Of a DNA stretch of 41,053 nucleotides, positions 15,514-26,048 are shown piece after piece. Source of the DNA: Candidatus Magasanikiibacteriota bacterium (GTDB lineage: Bacteria; Patescibacteriota; Patescibacteriia; Magasanikbacterales; UBA922); contig JABIGQ010000035.1 in assembly GCA_018650085.1 (NCBI GenBank), positions 1-41,053 on the forward strand, read 5' to 3'. Each line of letters begins with the position of its first letter. Position 1 is the first letter of the stretch. The notes beneath the pieces were generated by a model. It was not told where the DNA came from. It saw only the letters and a program-made list of their open reading frames with translations, and did not search any database. The position numbers were made by a program, and so were the translations under genes.

Positions 15514-15519
15514 TAGATT

Positions 15520-15909
15520 ATGCCTAAATTAATCCCAAAACAATACGGAAAAATTTTATACGACATTACTTACGGAAAAGATGGGGAAGAGTTGGATAAG
15601 GCTCTTTCTATATTTGCAACATTTTTACGAAAAGAACAAGTCTTGTCAAAATTACAATATATTGTAGAAGAATATATTGCATATGGAAAAGAAAAAGAAG
15701 GAATAGTTTCACTGCATGTTACAAGTGCACGAGAACTTTCAAAGGAAATGATAGGAAATATTGAACAAGCATTTGAAAGAAAAGCAGAAATAACACAATC
15801 CGTAGATAAGGAACTTATAGGTGGATTAGTCGTAAAAGCAGGAGATACGATTTTAGATGGAAGTGTACAAACACAATTAAAACAATTAAAACAACATTTA
15901 AGCAATTAA
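15520..15909 (+). CDS. atpH: ATP synthase F1 subunit delta, shortened form
   Basis: The subunit that joins the peripheral stalk to the top of F1. At 129 residues it is about 50 shorter than the usual 175-180. The C-terminal signature is intact ([26 protein letters not shown]). The N-terminal start ([15 protein letters not shown]) resembles helix 1 of the normal helical domain. By comparison with the E. coli protein, the missing stretch corresponds to the middle helices of the N-terminal bundle that contacts the alpha subunits. No frameshift is visible, so this looks like a genuine compact version. Confidence 0.9.
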   Translation: MPKLIPKQYGKILYDITYGKDGEELDKALSIFATFLRKEQVLSKLQYIVEEYIAYGKEKEGIVSLHVTSARELSKEMIGNIEQAFERKAEITQSVDKELIGGLVVKAGDTILDGSVQTQLKQLKQHLSN

Positions 15910-15919
15910 TTATCTGGTT

Positions 15920-17413
15920 ATGTCATATACAGATCAAGTGGTCGCAACATTAAAAAAACATATTGATTCTTTTGAAAAACAAGTTGATGTACAAGAAGTA
16001 GGTACTGTTATTGAGATTGGTGATGGTATTGCTCGTATGACTGGATTGTCTCAATGTAAGGCACAAGAGATGCTTGAATTCCCAGGTGGAGTATATGGTT
16101 TAGCATTGAATTTGGAAGAAGAAACAGTGGGTGCTATTATTTTAGGAGATTATAGAGCAATTAAAGAAGGAGATACTGTAAAAAGAACTGGACGTATTAT
16201 GTCTATCCCAGTGGGAGATGCTATGATTGGGCGTGTAGTAAATGCACTTGGAATAGAAATAGATGGAAAAGGAGATTTAAAAACAAAAGAATTTTATCCT
16301 ATAGAACGTGTTGCGCCGGGTGTTATGACACGTGAGCCAGTGAATCGTCCTATGCAAACAGGAATAAAGGCTATTGATGCGATTATCCCAATTGGACGTG
16401 GACAGCGTGAACTTATTATTGGAGATAGACAAACTGGAAAAACAGCGATTGCAATTGACGCAATTATAAACCAAAAAGGACAAGACATGGTTTGTGTGTA
16501 TGTAGCTGTGGGGCAAAAAGACTCAAAAGTAGCTCGTATAGTATCAAAACTTGAAGAAGCCGGAGCAATGGATTATACAGTGGTAGTTTCTGCTGGAGCT
16601 TCTGAACCAGCGCCTATGTCTTATTTAGCACCGTATGCTGGTGTGACTATTGCAGAATATTTTGCAGATAAAGGAAAAGATGTATTGATAGTATATGATG
16701 ATCTTACAAAACAAGCATGGGCTTATCGTGAGATGAGTTTGCTTCTTCGTCGTCCACCAGGCCGAGAGGCTTATCCTGGAGATGTATTTTATCTTCATTC
16801 ACGTTTACTTGAACGAGCATGTAATTTAAATGAAAAGCATGGTGGTGGTTCTATTACAGCATTACCTATTATTGAAACACAAGCAAGTGATATTTCAGCA
16901 TATATTCCTACCAATGTAATTTCTATTACAGATGGACAGATTTTTCTTGAAACAGACTTGTTTTATAAAGGAATTCGCCCAGCGTTGAATGTAGGACTTT
17001 CTGTATCTCGTGTAGGTGGATCAGCACAGATTAAACCAATGAAAAAAGTAGCAGGAAGTATGAAATTGGATCTTGCGCAGTTTCGTGAATTGGAAGCATT
17101 TTCACAATTTAGTAGTGATTTAGATGCAGATACAAAACAAAGTATTGATCGTGGCCAAAGAATTACTGAAATGTTAAAACAAGGACAATATTCACCATTG
17201 TCAGTGGAAGAACAAGTTATTTCTATTTATGCTGCAGGAAAGGGTTATTTTGATGATGTAGATGTGTCACGTGTAAGGGAAGTAGAAGAAAAATTACTTG
17301 ATTTTGCTAAAAAAGCAAAAGCTTCATTACTTGGAAAAATAAAAGCTGGTGATTGGAGTGATGAAACACAAGCAGCAGTAAAAGAGTTATGCGAAGAATT
17401 TAAAAAACAGTAA
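15920..17413 (+). CDS. atpA: ATP synthase F1 subunit alpha
   Basis: The non-catalytic nucleotide-binding subunit of the F1 head. It has 497 residues, about the usual length. It shows the N-terminal beta barrel ([16 protein letters not shown]), the P-loop GDRQTGKT (residues 168-175), the [10 protein letters not shown] strand, and [16 protein letters not shown] (about 360-375) with the Arg that reaches into the neighbouring catalytic site. It follows atpH by 10 bp and precedes atpG by 10 bp, in the standard order of bacterial operons. Confidence 0.98.
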   Translation: MSYTDQVVATLKKHIDSFEKQVDVQEVGTVIEIGDGIARMTGLSQCKAQEMLEFPGGVYGLALNLEEETVGAIILGDYRAIKEGDTVKRTGRIMSIPVGDAMIGRVVNALGIEIDGKGDLKTKEFYPIERVAPGVMTREPVNRPMQTGIKAIDAIIPIGRGQRELIIGDRQTGKTAIAIDAIINQKGQDMVCVYVAVGQKDSKVARIVSKLEEAGAMDYTVVVSAGASEPAPMSYLAPYAGVTIAEYFADKGKDVLIVYDDLTKQAWAYREMSLLLRRPPGREAYPGDVFYLHSRLLERACNLNEKHGGGSITALPIIETQASDISAYIPTNVISITDGQIFLETDLFYKGIRPALNVGLSVSRVGGSAQIKPMKKVAGSMKLDLAQFRELEAFSQFSSDLDADTKQSIDRGQRITEMLKQGQYSPLSVEEQVISIYAAGKGYFDDVDVSRVREVEEKLLDFAKKAKASLLGKIKAGDWSDETQAAVKELCEEFKKQ

Positions 17414-17423
17414 GCTGTAAAAT

Positions 17424-18383
17424 ATGGCACTGAGTACCAAAGCAATTAAAACAAGGATTAAATCGGTAAAAAATACCAAGAAGATCACCAAAGCAATGGA
17501 GATGGTTTCAGCTTCAAAAATGAGAAAAGCAGTTGACGCTGCTCTAAACACTCGTATGTATGCTACTCTTGCTTCTGAGCTTCTAGAACATCTTTCTGGT
17601 ATAGATGAACCAAATATCCCATTACTCGAAAAAAGACCTATAAAAAAGGTGCTCATGGTTTTGATTTCTTCAAACAGAGGACTCTGTGGTGGATTTAATG
17701 GAAATATTTTAAGAAAATCTGTAGAATTATTTAAAGATAAAGAAGATCTAGCAACGCATAAAATAAAAAGTGGAGAAGAAGCGATTGACGTGTTAGAAGA
17801 TGTAGAAGTGGAAGTACTAGGTATTGGAAAAAAGAGTGCTGCATTTGCAAAAAAGTATGACTTACCACTTATCGCTGTATTTGATGAGCTGTCAGAAGCG
17901 CCATCATTTGAAGACATATTACCTATTAGTAATATGATCAATAATAGTTACCTTGATAAAACATATGATAAAGTAGTTATTGTCTATACTCATTTTCAAT
18001 CAAGCTTGGTCCAAACAGTAAAAGTACGCCAAGCATTGCCAGTAACAAATAGTGAGATTGAAGAGATGATTGCAGATGTATCAAAGGATACTGATAAAGA
18101 AAAAAAAGAAGATTCATTTCCTATTGAACAATATATTTTTGAACCAGGGCTTGATAGTATTATAGAGCATGTGATGCCGCGATTAGTTGAAATTCAATTG
18201 TATCAAGCAATATTAGAATCGGCTGCAAGTGAACATAGTGCTAGAATGCTTGCCATGAAAAATGCAAGTGAATCAGCAGATGATATGGTCAATTCACTTA
18301 CCCTTGCGTTTAATAAAGCTAGACAAGCTGCAATTACTCAAGAAATTGCAGAAATTTCTGGAGGAGCCGCAGCGCTTGAATAA
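17424..18383 (+). CDS. atpG: ATP synthase F1 subunit gamma
   Basis: The central rotor shaft. The N-terminal helix (IKTRIKSVKNTKKITKAMEMVSASKMRKA) and C-terminal helix (ARMLAMKNASESADDMVNSL followed by LAFNKARQAAITQEIAEI) are typical and form the coiled coil inside the alpha-beta hexamer. The Rossmann-like middle holds SSNRGLCGGFNGN. At 319 residues it is about 30 longer than the E. coli protein; the extra length is mostly in the charged stretches at about residues 105-135 and 215-235 (DVSKDTDKEKKEDS). Confidence 0.96.
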   Translation: MALSTKAIKTRIKSVKNTKKITKAMEMVSASKMRKAVDAALNTRMYATLASELLEHLSGIDEPNIPLLEKRPIKKVLMVLISSNRGLCGGFNGNILRKSVELFKDKEDLATHKIKSGEEAIDVLEDVEVEVLGIGKKSAAFAKKYDLPLIAVFDELSEAPSFEDILPISNMINNSYLDKTYDKVVIVYTHFQSSLVQTVKVRQALPVTNSEIEEMIADVSKDTDKEKKEDSFPIEQYIFEPGLDSIIEHVMPRLVEIQLYQAILESAASEHSARMLAMKNASESADDMVNSLTLAFNKARQAAITQEIAEISGGAAALE

Positions 18384-18410
18384 TCAATTAATGAATAAAC
18401 TCATAAATAA

Positions 18411-19796
<1,386 letters not shown>

Positions 19797-19805
19797 TATT
19801 TTTTT

Positions 19806-20213
19806 ATGATGCCATTTAACATTGTGACACCAGAGGGCGTTATCTATAAAGATGATGTACTAAAAGTAACGGTGCCTACAGAGGCAGGGGAAGTTACTAT
19901 TTTAGAAAATCACGCACCAATGGTATCTATATTAAAAGCAGGAGAATTGCATATTTATAAAGATGATCAAATCATATCTATGGCGGTATCTACTGGGTTT
20001 ATTGAAATTCGTCCTACAGGAGAGTTGTATATTATTGCAGATACTGCAGAGCGTGCAACTGATATTGATATAGAGCGTGCAGAGACTGCAAAAAAACGTG
20101 CAGAAGAGTTATTAAAACAACAACAAGATATTAACGATATTGACTTTGCTCGTATTCAAGCAAGTTTAGAAAGAGCGATTACTCGTATAGGAGTAGGGAA
20201 TACGTATAAATAG
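19806..20213 (+). CDS. atpC: ATP synthase F1 subunit epsilon
   Basis: A 135-residue protein with the N-terminal beta sandwich (FNIVTPEGVIYKDDV, GEVTILENHAPMVSIL, STGFIEIRP) and a C-terminal helical hairpin rich in Ala, Glu and Arg (about 88-130). The C-terminal helices can regulate ATP hydrolysis in related enzymes. It closes the operon, followed 20 bp later by a strong terminator. Confidence 0.94.
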   Translation: MMPFNIVTPEGVIYKDDVLKVTVPTEAGEVTILENHAPMVSILKAGELHIYKDDQIISMAVSTGFIEIRPTGELYIIADTAERATDIDIERAETAKKRAEELLKQQQDINDIDFARIQASLERAITRIGVGNTYK

Positions 20214-20232
20214 ATAGTACATACATAATATT

Positions 20233-20267
20233 AAAAATCATCTATATATTAGATGATTTTTTGTTTT
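20233..20267 (+). terminator. Rho-independent terminator of the ATP synthase operon
   Basis: A 12-bp perfect stem, AAAAATCATCTA (20233-20244) with its complement (20250-20261), surrounds a 5-nt loop and runs into TTTTTTGTTTT. The rest of the gap to 20333 holds only a TATAAT at 20313-20318 with no good -35 box, a possible weak promoter for the ABC transporter gene. Confidence 0.9.
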
Positions 20268-20333
20268 AACTGTAACAATAATACTGTTTCAGCGTCTACT
20301 TATATGTAGAGTTATAATAATTTTAATATATTT

Positions 20334-22094
20334 ATGAAATATTTAACAAAAAAGACATTAAAAATTTATTTAGAACATTCCAAGAAATATTGGTTTTTGT
20401 TTGGCTTAGCTATTGCAGCAGTCATTGGGACTTCTATTGTTCAAGCACTTATTCCATTGGTGTATAAGGAATTTTTTGATACTATTTATCAGGCATCTGC
20501 GCCTTTGGAAGTAAAAAATACATTATTTTATTTGTTATTTAAAGTGGCGGGGTTGTATTCCATTATGTGGGTATTATGGAGAGTTGTTGAATTTTCCATA
20601 ACATACGCACAATCTCGTACGATTGAAAACCTTTTTCAATCATGTTTTTCATATATTCATAAACATAGTTTTTCTTTTTTTCAAGATCAATTTATAGGAT
20701 CATTGGTAAAAAAAGCAACACGATTTACTAGAGCATACGAGGCACTTCAAGATACATTCGTGTTTACTTTTGTTTCTAATTCTTTTGTTGTTGGAACTAT
20801 TATTGTTGTTTTAGCACAAAGAAATATATTATTAACAAGTTTTGTGGTGGCTTGGTTAGTATTTTTTATCGTAGCCAATATTTTATTTAGTAGATTTAAA
20901 CTAAAATACGATATAAAGAGATCTAAAACAGATTCAAAGATTAGTGCACAATATGCGGATACTTTAACAAATAATGTAAATGTAAAGTTATTTAATGGAT
21001 ACGGGCAAGAGAAAAAAGCATTTGCGAATATTACAAAAGAATGGGGAATAATCAATCGTCTTTCATGGAATTTATCTAGTCTTAATTTCGCAGTGCAGGC
21101 ATTGTTAATGATTGTATTAGAAGTAGGCATGATGTATTATGCTGTTATTTTATGGGAAAGAGGATTATTTACTATTGGAGATTTTGTATTAATTCAAAGT
21201 TATGTAGTATTATTAGTTCATAGAATATGGGATTTTGGGCGAGTGATTCGTCATTGGTATGAAAGGTTTGCAGATGCAGAGGAAATGAGTGAAATATTTG
21301 AAATGCCACACGAAATTAGAGATGCAAAAAATGCAGTACCATTGGAAATAGAGCAGGGTAATATTGAATTTCAGGATGTAACTTTCAGGTATAGACAGAC
21401 TAGAGCAATTATGAAAGATTTTAATCTTAAGTTTAGTGCTGGGAAAAGTTATGCACTGGTAGGTCCATCTGGTGCAGGAAAATCTACGATTGTAAATTTG
21501 CTTTTACGGCAGTTTGATGTAACAAAAGGAAAAATCCTTATTGACGGGCAGTCCACGAAACGTATTACACAAGAAACTCTTTGGAGAAGTATTAGTTTTG
21601 TTCCACAAGATCCTATTTTATTTCATAGAAGTTTACTAGAAAATATTCGTTATGGACGAACTGACGCTACGGATGAAGAAGTAGTAGAGGCTGCAAAGGC
21701 AGCGTCTTGTCATGAGTTTGTTATGAATTTTCCTAAGAAGTATAAAACATTAGTGGGAGAACGTGGAGTAAAATTATCTGGAGGAGAGCGTCAGCGTGTG
21801 GCTATTGCTCGTGCTATACTGCGTAATGCTCCTATTCTTATATTAGATGAAGCCACATCTAGTCTTGATTCAGAATCAGAAAGATTAATCCAAAATGCGC
21901 TAGATAAACTAATGAAAGGAAAAACAGTTATTGTGATTGCACATAGATTATCTACCATTATGAAGATGGATAAAATTATTGTTGTGGAAGCTGGAAAAAT
22001 AAAAGAAGAGGGGACACATAAACAATTACTTCGTAAAAAAGATGGTTTGTATAGAAGATTGTGGGAATTGCAGGCTGGTGGGTTTATTGCGTAA
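20334..22094 (+). CDS. ABC-type exporter, fused membrane and ATP-binding domains
   Basis: A 586-residue half-transporter that presumably works as a homodimer. The N-terminal part (about 1-320) has six membrane helices with the fold of type IV (ABCB/MsbA-like) exporters. The C-terminal ATPase has Walker A GPSGAGKST (residues 377-385), the Q-loop region ISFVPQDPILFHRSLLENI, signature LSGGERQR (481-488), Walker B ILILDEATSSLDSES (about 500-514) and the switch His in VIVIAHRLSTI. The substrate cannot be told from sequence: lipids, peptides and drugs are all possible. It stands alone between the ATP synthase terminator and the sanA promoter. Confidence 0.93.
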   Translation: MKYLTKKTLKIYLEHSKKYWFLFGLAIAAVIGTSIVQALIPLVYKEFFDTIYQASAPLEVKNTLFYLLFKVAGLYSIMWVLWRVVEFSITYAQSRTIENLFQSCFSYIHKHSFSFFQDQFIGSLVKKATRFTRAYEALQDTFVFTFVSNSFVVGTIIVVLAQRNILLTSFVVAWLVFFIVANILFSRFKLKYDIKRSKTDSKISAQYADTLTNNVNVKLFNGYGQEKKAFANITKEWGIINRLSWNLSSLNFAVQALLMIVLEVGMMYYAVILWERGLFTIGDFVLIQSYVVLLVHRIWDFGRVIRHWYERFADAEEMSEIFEMPHEIRDAKNAVPLEIEQGNIEFQDVTFRYRQTRAIMKDFNLKFSAGKSYALVGPSGAGKSTIVNLLLRQFDVTKGKILIDGQSTKRITQETLWRSISFVPQDPILFHRSLLENIRYGRTDATDEEVVEAAKAASCHEFVMNFPKKYKTLVGERGVKLSGGERQRVAIARAILRNAPILILDEATSSLDSESERLIQNALDKLMKGKTVIVIAHRLSTIMKMDKIIVVEAGKIKEEGTHKQLLRKKDGLYRRLWELQAGGFIA

Positions 22095-22135
22095 AGGATA
22101 AAATGATTTTAGAAGTGAAGATACCTGGGTATATA

Positions 22136-22164
22136 TTGAATATTAAAGTACGAAATGCTATGAT
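22136..22164 (+). promoter_or_regulatory. Promoter of the SanA-like gene
   Basis: TTGAAT (22136-22141), a 17-bp spacer ending in TGC, and TATGAT (22159-22164). The extended -10 form (TGC before the box) recurs at the next promoter, 22884-22912. The predicted start is about 20 nt before the ATG. Confidence 0.7.
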
Positions 22165-22191
22165 ATACAGTATAAATATTAACTAATCATT

Positions 22192-22848
22192 ATGCTTAAA
22201 AAAATAATAAAAAAGATAATACTATTTGGTATTTTATCTATTTTTATAAGTGGGCTGCTTATTGTAATTGCGAATTATTTTGTAGAAAAGAAGTCAGAAG
22301 GAAAAATATTTTCAGAAGTAGAGCAGGTTGAGGTAAATGATGTTGGGTTACTACTGGGAACGGCAAAGTATATGTATGATGGAAGAGAAAATTTATATTA
22401 CACATATCGTATAGATGCAGCTGTTGCATTATTTGAAGCAGGAAAAATTTCATATATCCTTGTTAGTGGAGATAATGGGCGAAAAGAATATGATGAACCA
22501 AGTTCCATGAAAGAGGATCTAATTGCTAGAGGAGTGCCAGAAGAGAAAATTTATCTAGATTATGCTGGTTTTCGTACTCTAGATTCTGTTGTGCGGAGTA
22601 AAGAAATATTTGGGCAAGAGATTATTACTGTTATTTCACAAGAATTTCATAATAAACGGGCTATCTACATTGCACAATCAAAAGGGATTGAAGCTATTGG
22701 ATTTAATGCAAAAGATGTAAATATATATTATCTCGTCAATATAAACATACGAGAAAAGTTAGCACGGGTAAAGATGATAGGGGATCTTATGTTTGGGAAA
22801 GATCCAAAGTTTTTAGGAGAGAAGATTGAAATTGGTGGGAAAGAATAG
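22192..22848 (+). CDS. sanA: SanA/YdcF-like DUF218 membrane protein
   Basis: A 218-residue protein with one N-terminal membrane helix (about residues 8-28) and a DUF218 domain outside it. The recognisable blocks are VGLLLGTAKYM, YRIDAAVALFEAGKISYILVSGDNG, SSMKEDLIARGVPEEKIYLDYAGFRT in shorter pieces, LDSVVRSKEIF, and VISQEFHNKRAIYIA, which match E. coli SanA (vancomycin-sensitivity protein) closely in order. SanA proteins affect envelope permeability by an unsettled mechanism. The gene has its own promoter. Confidence 0.9.
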   Translation: MLKKIIKKIILFGILSIFISGLLIVIANYFVEKKSEGKIFSEVEQVEVNDVGLLLGTAKYMYDGRENLYYTYRIDAAVALFEAGKISYILVSGDNGRKEYDEPSSMKEDLIARGVPEEKIYLDYAGFRTLDSVVRSKEIFGQEIITVISQEFHNKRAIYIAQSKGIEAIGFNAKDVNIYYLVNINIREKLARVKMIGDLMFGKDPKFLGEKIEIGGKE

Positions 22849-22883
22849 TAGTTTATTATAAAGCTTAATTTATATATCAATCC

Positions 22884-22912
22884 TTGATTGAATGTATTTT
22901 TCATGCTATCAT
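22884..22912 (+). promoter_or_regulatory. Promoter of the HAD/HD gene cluster
   Basis: TTGATT (22884-22889), a 17-bp spacer ending in TGC, and TATCAT (22907-22912). Geometry and extended -10 are the same as in the sanA promoter. Confidence 0.65.
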
Positions 22913-22937
22913 TTCTATATTCTCTTAAAAAGAAGTT

Positions 22938-23534
22938 ATGAAAACACTAATTTTTGATTTTGATGGAGTCATCCATGATACATTTGAATTTCATAGGGGG
23001 AATATAAATGAATTATTTGGAGTTGACGTTTCTATGCAGGAATATAAGGATATGCATAATGGTAACTTTTTTTCAGATTTTCCAGATATGTTAAAAGATG
23101 TTAACTGGAATGAATATGGAGATTATATTACAGCAAAGCATTCTTTATTAAAAATTGAGCAAGGAATAAAAGATTTTTTTATAAAACTCTATGATAAGCA
23201 TGACTTACATATAGTTAGTTCAGGGAGTAGGTTTAGGATAGAAGAGTATTTAGAAAATCAAAAAATGAGCCATGTATTTAAAGAGGTATTGGGGAAAGAG
23301 GATAGCCTTTCAAAGGTTGTAAAATTTTCTATGATTTTTGATAAATATAATCTTACTTCAGATGAGTGTATGTTTATTACAGATACATTAGGTGATATTA
23401 TAGAGGGAAATGAAGCAAATATAAAAACTATTGCAGTAGACTTTGGGTTTCATGATAGGGCATTGTTAGAAAAAGGAAATCCATATAAAATTATATCTGA
23501 TTTTAATGAATTATTTGATATTTTAGCAGAATAA
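22938..23534 (+). CDS. HAD-superfamily phosphatase
   Basis: A 198-residue HAD hydrolase. Motif I is DFDGVIHD (nucleophile Asp7, acid/base Asp9), motif II is IVSSGS (about residue 95), motif III is the Lys region near 130, and motif IV is FITDTLGDI (about 152-160). The cap domain is small and helical, which places it with phosphoglycolate phosphatase-like or nucleotide phosphatases; the substrate is unknown. It is followed after 1 bp by an HD-domain hydrolase, so the two probably act together or on related metabolites. Confidence 0.85.
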   Translation: MKTLIFDFDGVIHDTFEFHRGNINELFGVDVSMQEYKDMHNGNFFSDFPDMLKDVNWNEYGDYITAKHSLLKIEQGIKDFFIKLYDKHDLHIVSSGSRFRIEEYLENQKMSHVFKEVLGKEDSLSKVVKFSMIFDKYNLTSDECMFITDTLGDIIEGNEANIKTIAVDFGFHDRALLEKGNPYKIISDFNELFDILAE

Positions 23535-23535
23535 T

Positions 23536-24093
23536 ATGGATATTGTTTTAGAAATAAAAAATTTTGTAGAAGAAGAATGCAAAAAGCCTACAAGTAAATA
23601 TGGGTATAGTCCATTTACATCTCATTTTACCCCTATGGTGGCTTGTGCAGAAAAGTTAGCAGATGAATTAGGAGGGGATAAAGAAATAATTTCCATTGCT
23701 GCATGGTTACATGATATAGGGTCAATTATATATGGAAGAAAAGATCATCATATTACTGGAGTTGAAATTGCAGAAAAAAAATTAAAAGAATTAGATTATC
23801 CGGAAGAAAAAATTGAATTAGTAAAGGATTGTATCCGTCATCATCGTGGATCACAGGATTATACGCAAGAAACTTTAGAAGAACAAATTATTGTAGATGC
23901 AGATGCTATGAGTGCTTTCGATAGTATTGCAGGAAATTTCTGTGCTGCGTTTGTATATGAGAAAAAAACAGAGGCAGAAGCAAAAGAGGCGGTAAGAGAA
24001 AAATTTAAAAGAAAATGGAAACAGCTCCATTTTGATAAGTCAAAAGAGCTAGTGAAAGCGAAGTATGAGGCGGCGATGTTGTTACTTGGTTAA
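23536..24093 (+). CDS. HD-domain phosphohydrolase
   Basis: A 185-residue metal-dependent phosphohydrolase. Visible HD-domain ligands are an upstream His (HFTPMVACAEKLA), HD at residues 58-59 in AAWLHDIGS, HH in IRHHRGS (about 101-102), and Asp in VDADAMSAFD (about 117-125). The overall form resembles the YedJ-like small HD proteins, whose substrates are thought to be nucleotides or other phosphomonoesters. It lies 1 bp after the HAD gene, with a membrane-protein gene 4 bp downstream. Confidence 0.85.
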   Translation: MDIVLEIKNFVEEECKKPTSKYGYSPFTSHFTPMVACAEKLADELGGDKEIISIAAWLHDIGSIIYGRKDHHITGVEIAEKKLKELDYPEEKIELVKDCIRHHRGSQDYTQETLEEQIIVDADAMSAFDSIAGNFCAAFVYEKKTEAEAKEAVREKFKRKWKQLHFDKSKELVKAKYEAAMLLLG

Positions 24094-24097
24094 ATAT

Positions 24098-24709
24098 ATG
24101 AAAAAAATATTATTTCCATATTATTATCATAAAAAACATTCTTTTTCTTTAAAAAATAAAAAGGGGAAGATATTATTTGCTTTATTTATAGTTTTTATTT
24201 TCTTTGCTCTTCGGGAGTTTTGGGATTATGAGATGTGGTATAAGCAATTTATTTGTAGAGGGATGAAAGCTTCTGCTGAAGAAATATTATTTTGTAAAGA
24301 AAAATATTCGATTTTTTCTTTTTATGTTATCCCATATGTTTTTGCTCAAATTGTTTTGTTATTTTATGGTATACAATTTATCTTTTTTAAGATAATCTTA
24401 GATTATAAAAATGCTTGGGTTTTTTTTAAGAAACATTGGGACTTGCTTGTCTTATTTACCATTATTTTTGTACAATGTTACTTATTTTATAAAGGAATGA
24501 AACGATGTAGTAATCCGTTTTATGATATTTTTCCTCGGTCAACTTGTCGTTTTATGTGTGGGTTTTATATTGTATTTCTTTATGTTTTGTTACCTCCTGT
24601 TACGCTTGTTTCTATTGTACGAACTTATATAAAGGATTTGCAGAAGGTCCGTTATTTTATTGTGGGTGTTATTTTATCTATATTATTATTTGGATTGTAT
24701 GTTAAGTAG
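24098..24709 (+). CDS. Membrane protein of unknown function, first of a related tandem pair
   Basis: A 203-residue protein with about five hydrophobic helices and a basic N-terminus (residues 1-25). It contains several Cys residues. Its second half, from FFKKHWDLLVLF, resembles the whole of the next small protein (FFKRHWDLIILL, then a hydrophobic stretch, SxVR/VSIYRT and a final helix). I do not recognise the family. The start at 24098 (MKKILF) is preferred over an in-frame start at 24065 because the latter lies inside the HD gene and the former has the usual T-before-ATG context. Codon use is typical of the window. Confidence 0.7.
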   Translation: MKKILFPYYYHKKHSFSLKNKKGKILFALFIVFIFFALREFWDYEMWYKQFICRGMKASAEEILFCKEKYSIFSFYVIPYVFAQIVLLFYGIQFIFFKIILDYKNAWVFFKKHWDLLVLFTIIFVQCYLFYKGMKRCSNPFYDIFPRSTCRFMCGFYIVFLYVLLPPVTLVSIVRTYIKDLQKVRYFIVGVILSILLFGLYVK

Positions 24710-24710
24710 T

Positions 24711-24998
24711 ATGAAATTTTTATTTTTTAAACGACACTGGGATTTAATCATACTGTTAATTCTGCCTTTAGAGTTATATTTGGTTCCAAAAATATCTAAA
24801 TTTTATCCATGGGAGTTCCGTCTTTTTTTAGGATCGATGTTTGTTCAGACTTTAGTTGTTTGTAGTGTTTTTATAGGAGTATCTATATATAGGACAAAGT
24901 TGCATAATATTTCTTATAAGAGACATGTTTTTAGCGCAATAGTGATATGTATCTGGATTTTAATTCTTGCTAGCCAAGCATCCTTTCTCATGTTATAA
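24711..24998 (+). CDS. Small membrane protein related to the preceding gene
   Basis: A 95-residue protein with about three hydrophobic segments. It opens with MKFLFFKRHWDLIILLIL, closely matching FFKKHWDLLVLF in the middle of the upstream protein, so it looks like a partial tandem duplicate. It starts 1 bp after the stop of that gene. A longer frame starting at 24699 would overlap the upstream gene and is less likely. The stop codon is inside the -10 box of the next gene. Function unknown. Confidence 0.65.
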   Translation: MKFLFFKRHWDLIILLILPLELYLVPKISKFYPWEFRLFLGSMFVQTLVVCSVFIGVSIYRTKLHNISYKRHVFSAIVICIWILILASQASFLML

Positions 24999-24999
24999 T
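24992..24999 (+). promoter_or_regulatory. Extended -10 element before the DUF5671 gene
   Basis: TG at 24991-24992 is followed by T and TATAAT at 24994-24999. The box overlaps the preceding stop codon and lies 8 nt before the ATG at 25008, so a transcript starting here would have almost no leader. No good -35 box is visible. Confidence 0.45.
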
Positions 25000-25007
25000 A
25001 CAAACAT

Positions 25008-25541
25008 ATGGTATTTACATTCCCAATTTTAATTATTTTAGCCATCTTATTTTTTTCTATGTCAAAAGAAATAAAAAAAGACTCAAATCCAAAGTTCTTC
25101 TTCCTACATCTACTCTCTATAGTGACCTTATATGTCTCTGCAGTGAGTTTTATTACCATGATATTTCAGGTTATTAATATTTATTTTCCGGATGCAATGC
25201 AAGGGGATATCTATTATCGTTCTGAAAATACGTATCAAATTTTACGTTCGGCTATTTCATTTTTACTAGTAATGTTTCCTGTATACATAGGAACACTCTT
25301 TACCCTTGATAAAGTTTATCTAAAAGATAAGAAAACAAGAGATTCTGCTGTCCGTAAATGGTTGATTTATTTAACATTATTTGTAGGGGCGCTTACTGTA
25401 TTATTTACTTTAGTAAGTGTCTTTAATACATTTTTAGATGGAGAGTTAACCACGAGATTTTTTTTGAAAGTACTTACTATTCTATTTGTAGCTGGTGGGG
25501 TGCTTTCATACTATGGTCATGATTTAAAGAAATTTAAATAA
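25008..25541 (+). CDS. DUF5671-like membrane protein
   Basis: A 177-residue protein with four to five membrane helices. The stretch containing FFLHLLSIVTLYVSAVSF followed by IFQVINIYFPD matches, from memory, the DUF5671 domain that is common in patescibacterial genomes. No enzymatic motif is visible and its function is unknown. It sits before another small exported protein (6 bp gap), an arrangement I associate with the same lineages. Confidence 0.75.
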   Translation: MVFTFPILIILAILFFSMSKEIKKDSNPKFFFLHLLSIVTLYVSAVSFITMIFQVINIYFPDAMQGDIYYRSENTYQILRSAISFLLVMFPVYIGTLFTLDKVYLKDKKTRDSAVRKWLIYLTLFVGALTVLFTLVSVFNTFLDGELTTRFFLKVLTILFVAGGVLSYYGHDLKKFK

Positions 25542-25547
25542 GTATAT

Positions 25548-26012
25548 ATGAAATATCTATTTACAAGTATTTTGATTATTGTTATTGGAGCTATAGGATT
25601 TTCATTGTATAGTGTAGGTTCACCTGCAAAAGCGCGAGAAATGCAATTTGATAAACAACGAGTAAGAGATCTAGAAGATATAGTATATGATATGGAAGAT
25701 TATCATAGAAGAAAAAAGGCAATGCCAGAGACGTATCAAGAGATGAACACTAGAAAAATTCTTGATCCAAAAACAAAAAAACCATATGCATATCGTCATT
25801 TGTCAGAAAGTGATTATGAATTATGCGCTACATTTACTTATGCATCGAGAGAAAGAGCATTTGAGTATGATAGACTTATGTATATGGGGGAAGAAGATAA
25901 TATACATGAATATATTTATATGCATGGTGCAGGAGAACAGTGTTTTCAATTTGAATTGGTAAAAGATTCAGAGGGTGATGATGCATATTATTATACAGAA
26001 GTAAAAAAATAA
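25548..26012 (+). CDS. Single-pass exported protein, unknown function
   Basis: A 154-residue protein with an N-terminal membrane helix (about residues 3-23) and a soluble domain outside the membrane. The stretch RVRDLEDIVYDMEDYHRRKKAMP followed by LDPKTKKPYAYRHLSESDYELCATF resembles the C-terminal part of pilin-like or type II secretion pseudopilin proteins in its order (helix, loop, DPxTxxPY). There is no prepilin cleavage motif, so I would not call it a pilin. Two Cys (in YELCATF and GEQCFQF) could form a disulfide. It is probably in one transcript with the DUF5671 gene. Confidence 0.7.
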   Translation: MKYLFTSILIIVIGAIGFSLYSVGSPAKAREMQFDKQRVRDLEDIVYDMEDYHRRKKAMPETYQEMNTRKILDPKTKKPYAYRHLSESDYELCATFTYASRERAFEYDRLMYMGEEDNIHEYIYMHGAGEQCFQFELVKDSEGDDAYYYTEVKK

Positions 26013-26048
26013 TTTATTTACTCAAAAATTGTGGAGAGAGGTAGACTT

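Noticed and set aside
25548-26012. Calling the 154-residue protein a type IV pilin
   Set aside because: It lacks the prepilin cleavage site and the conserved Glu at position 5 of mature pilins; only the distal pattern is vaguely pseudopilin-like.
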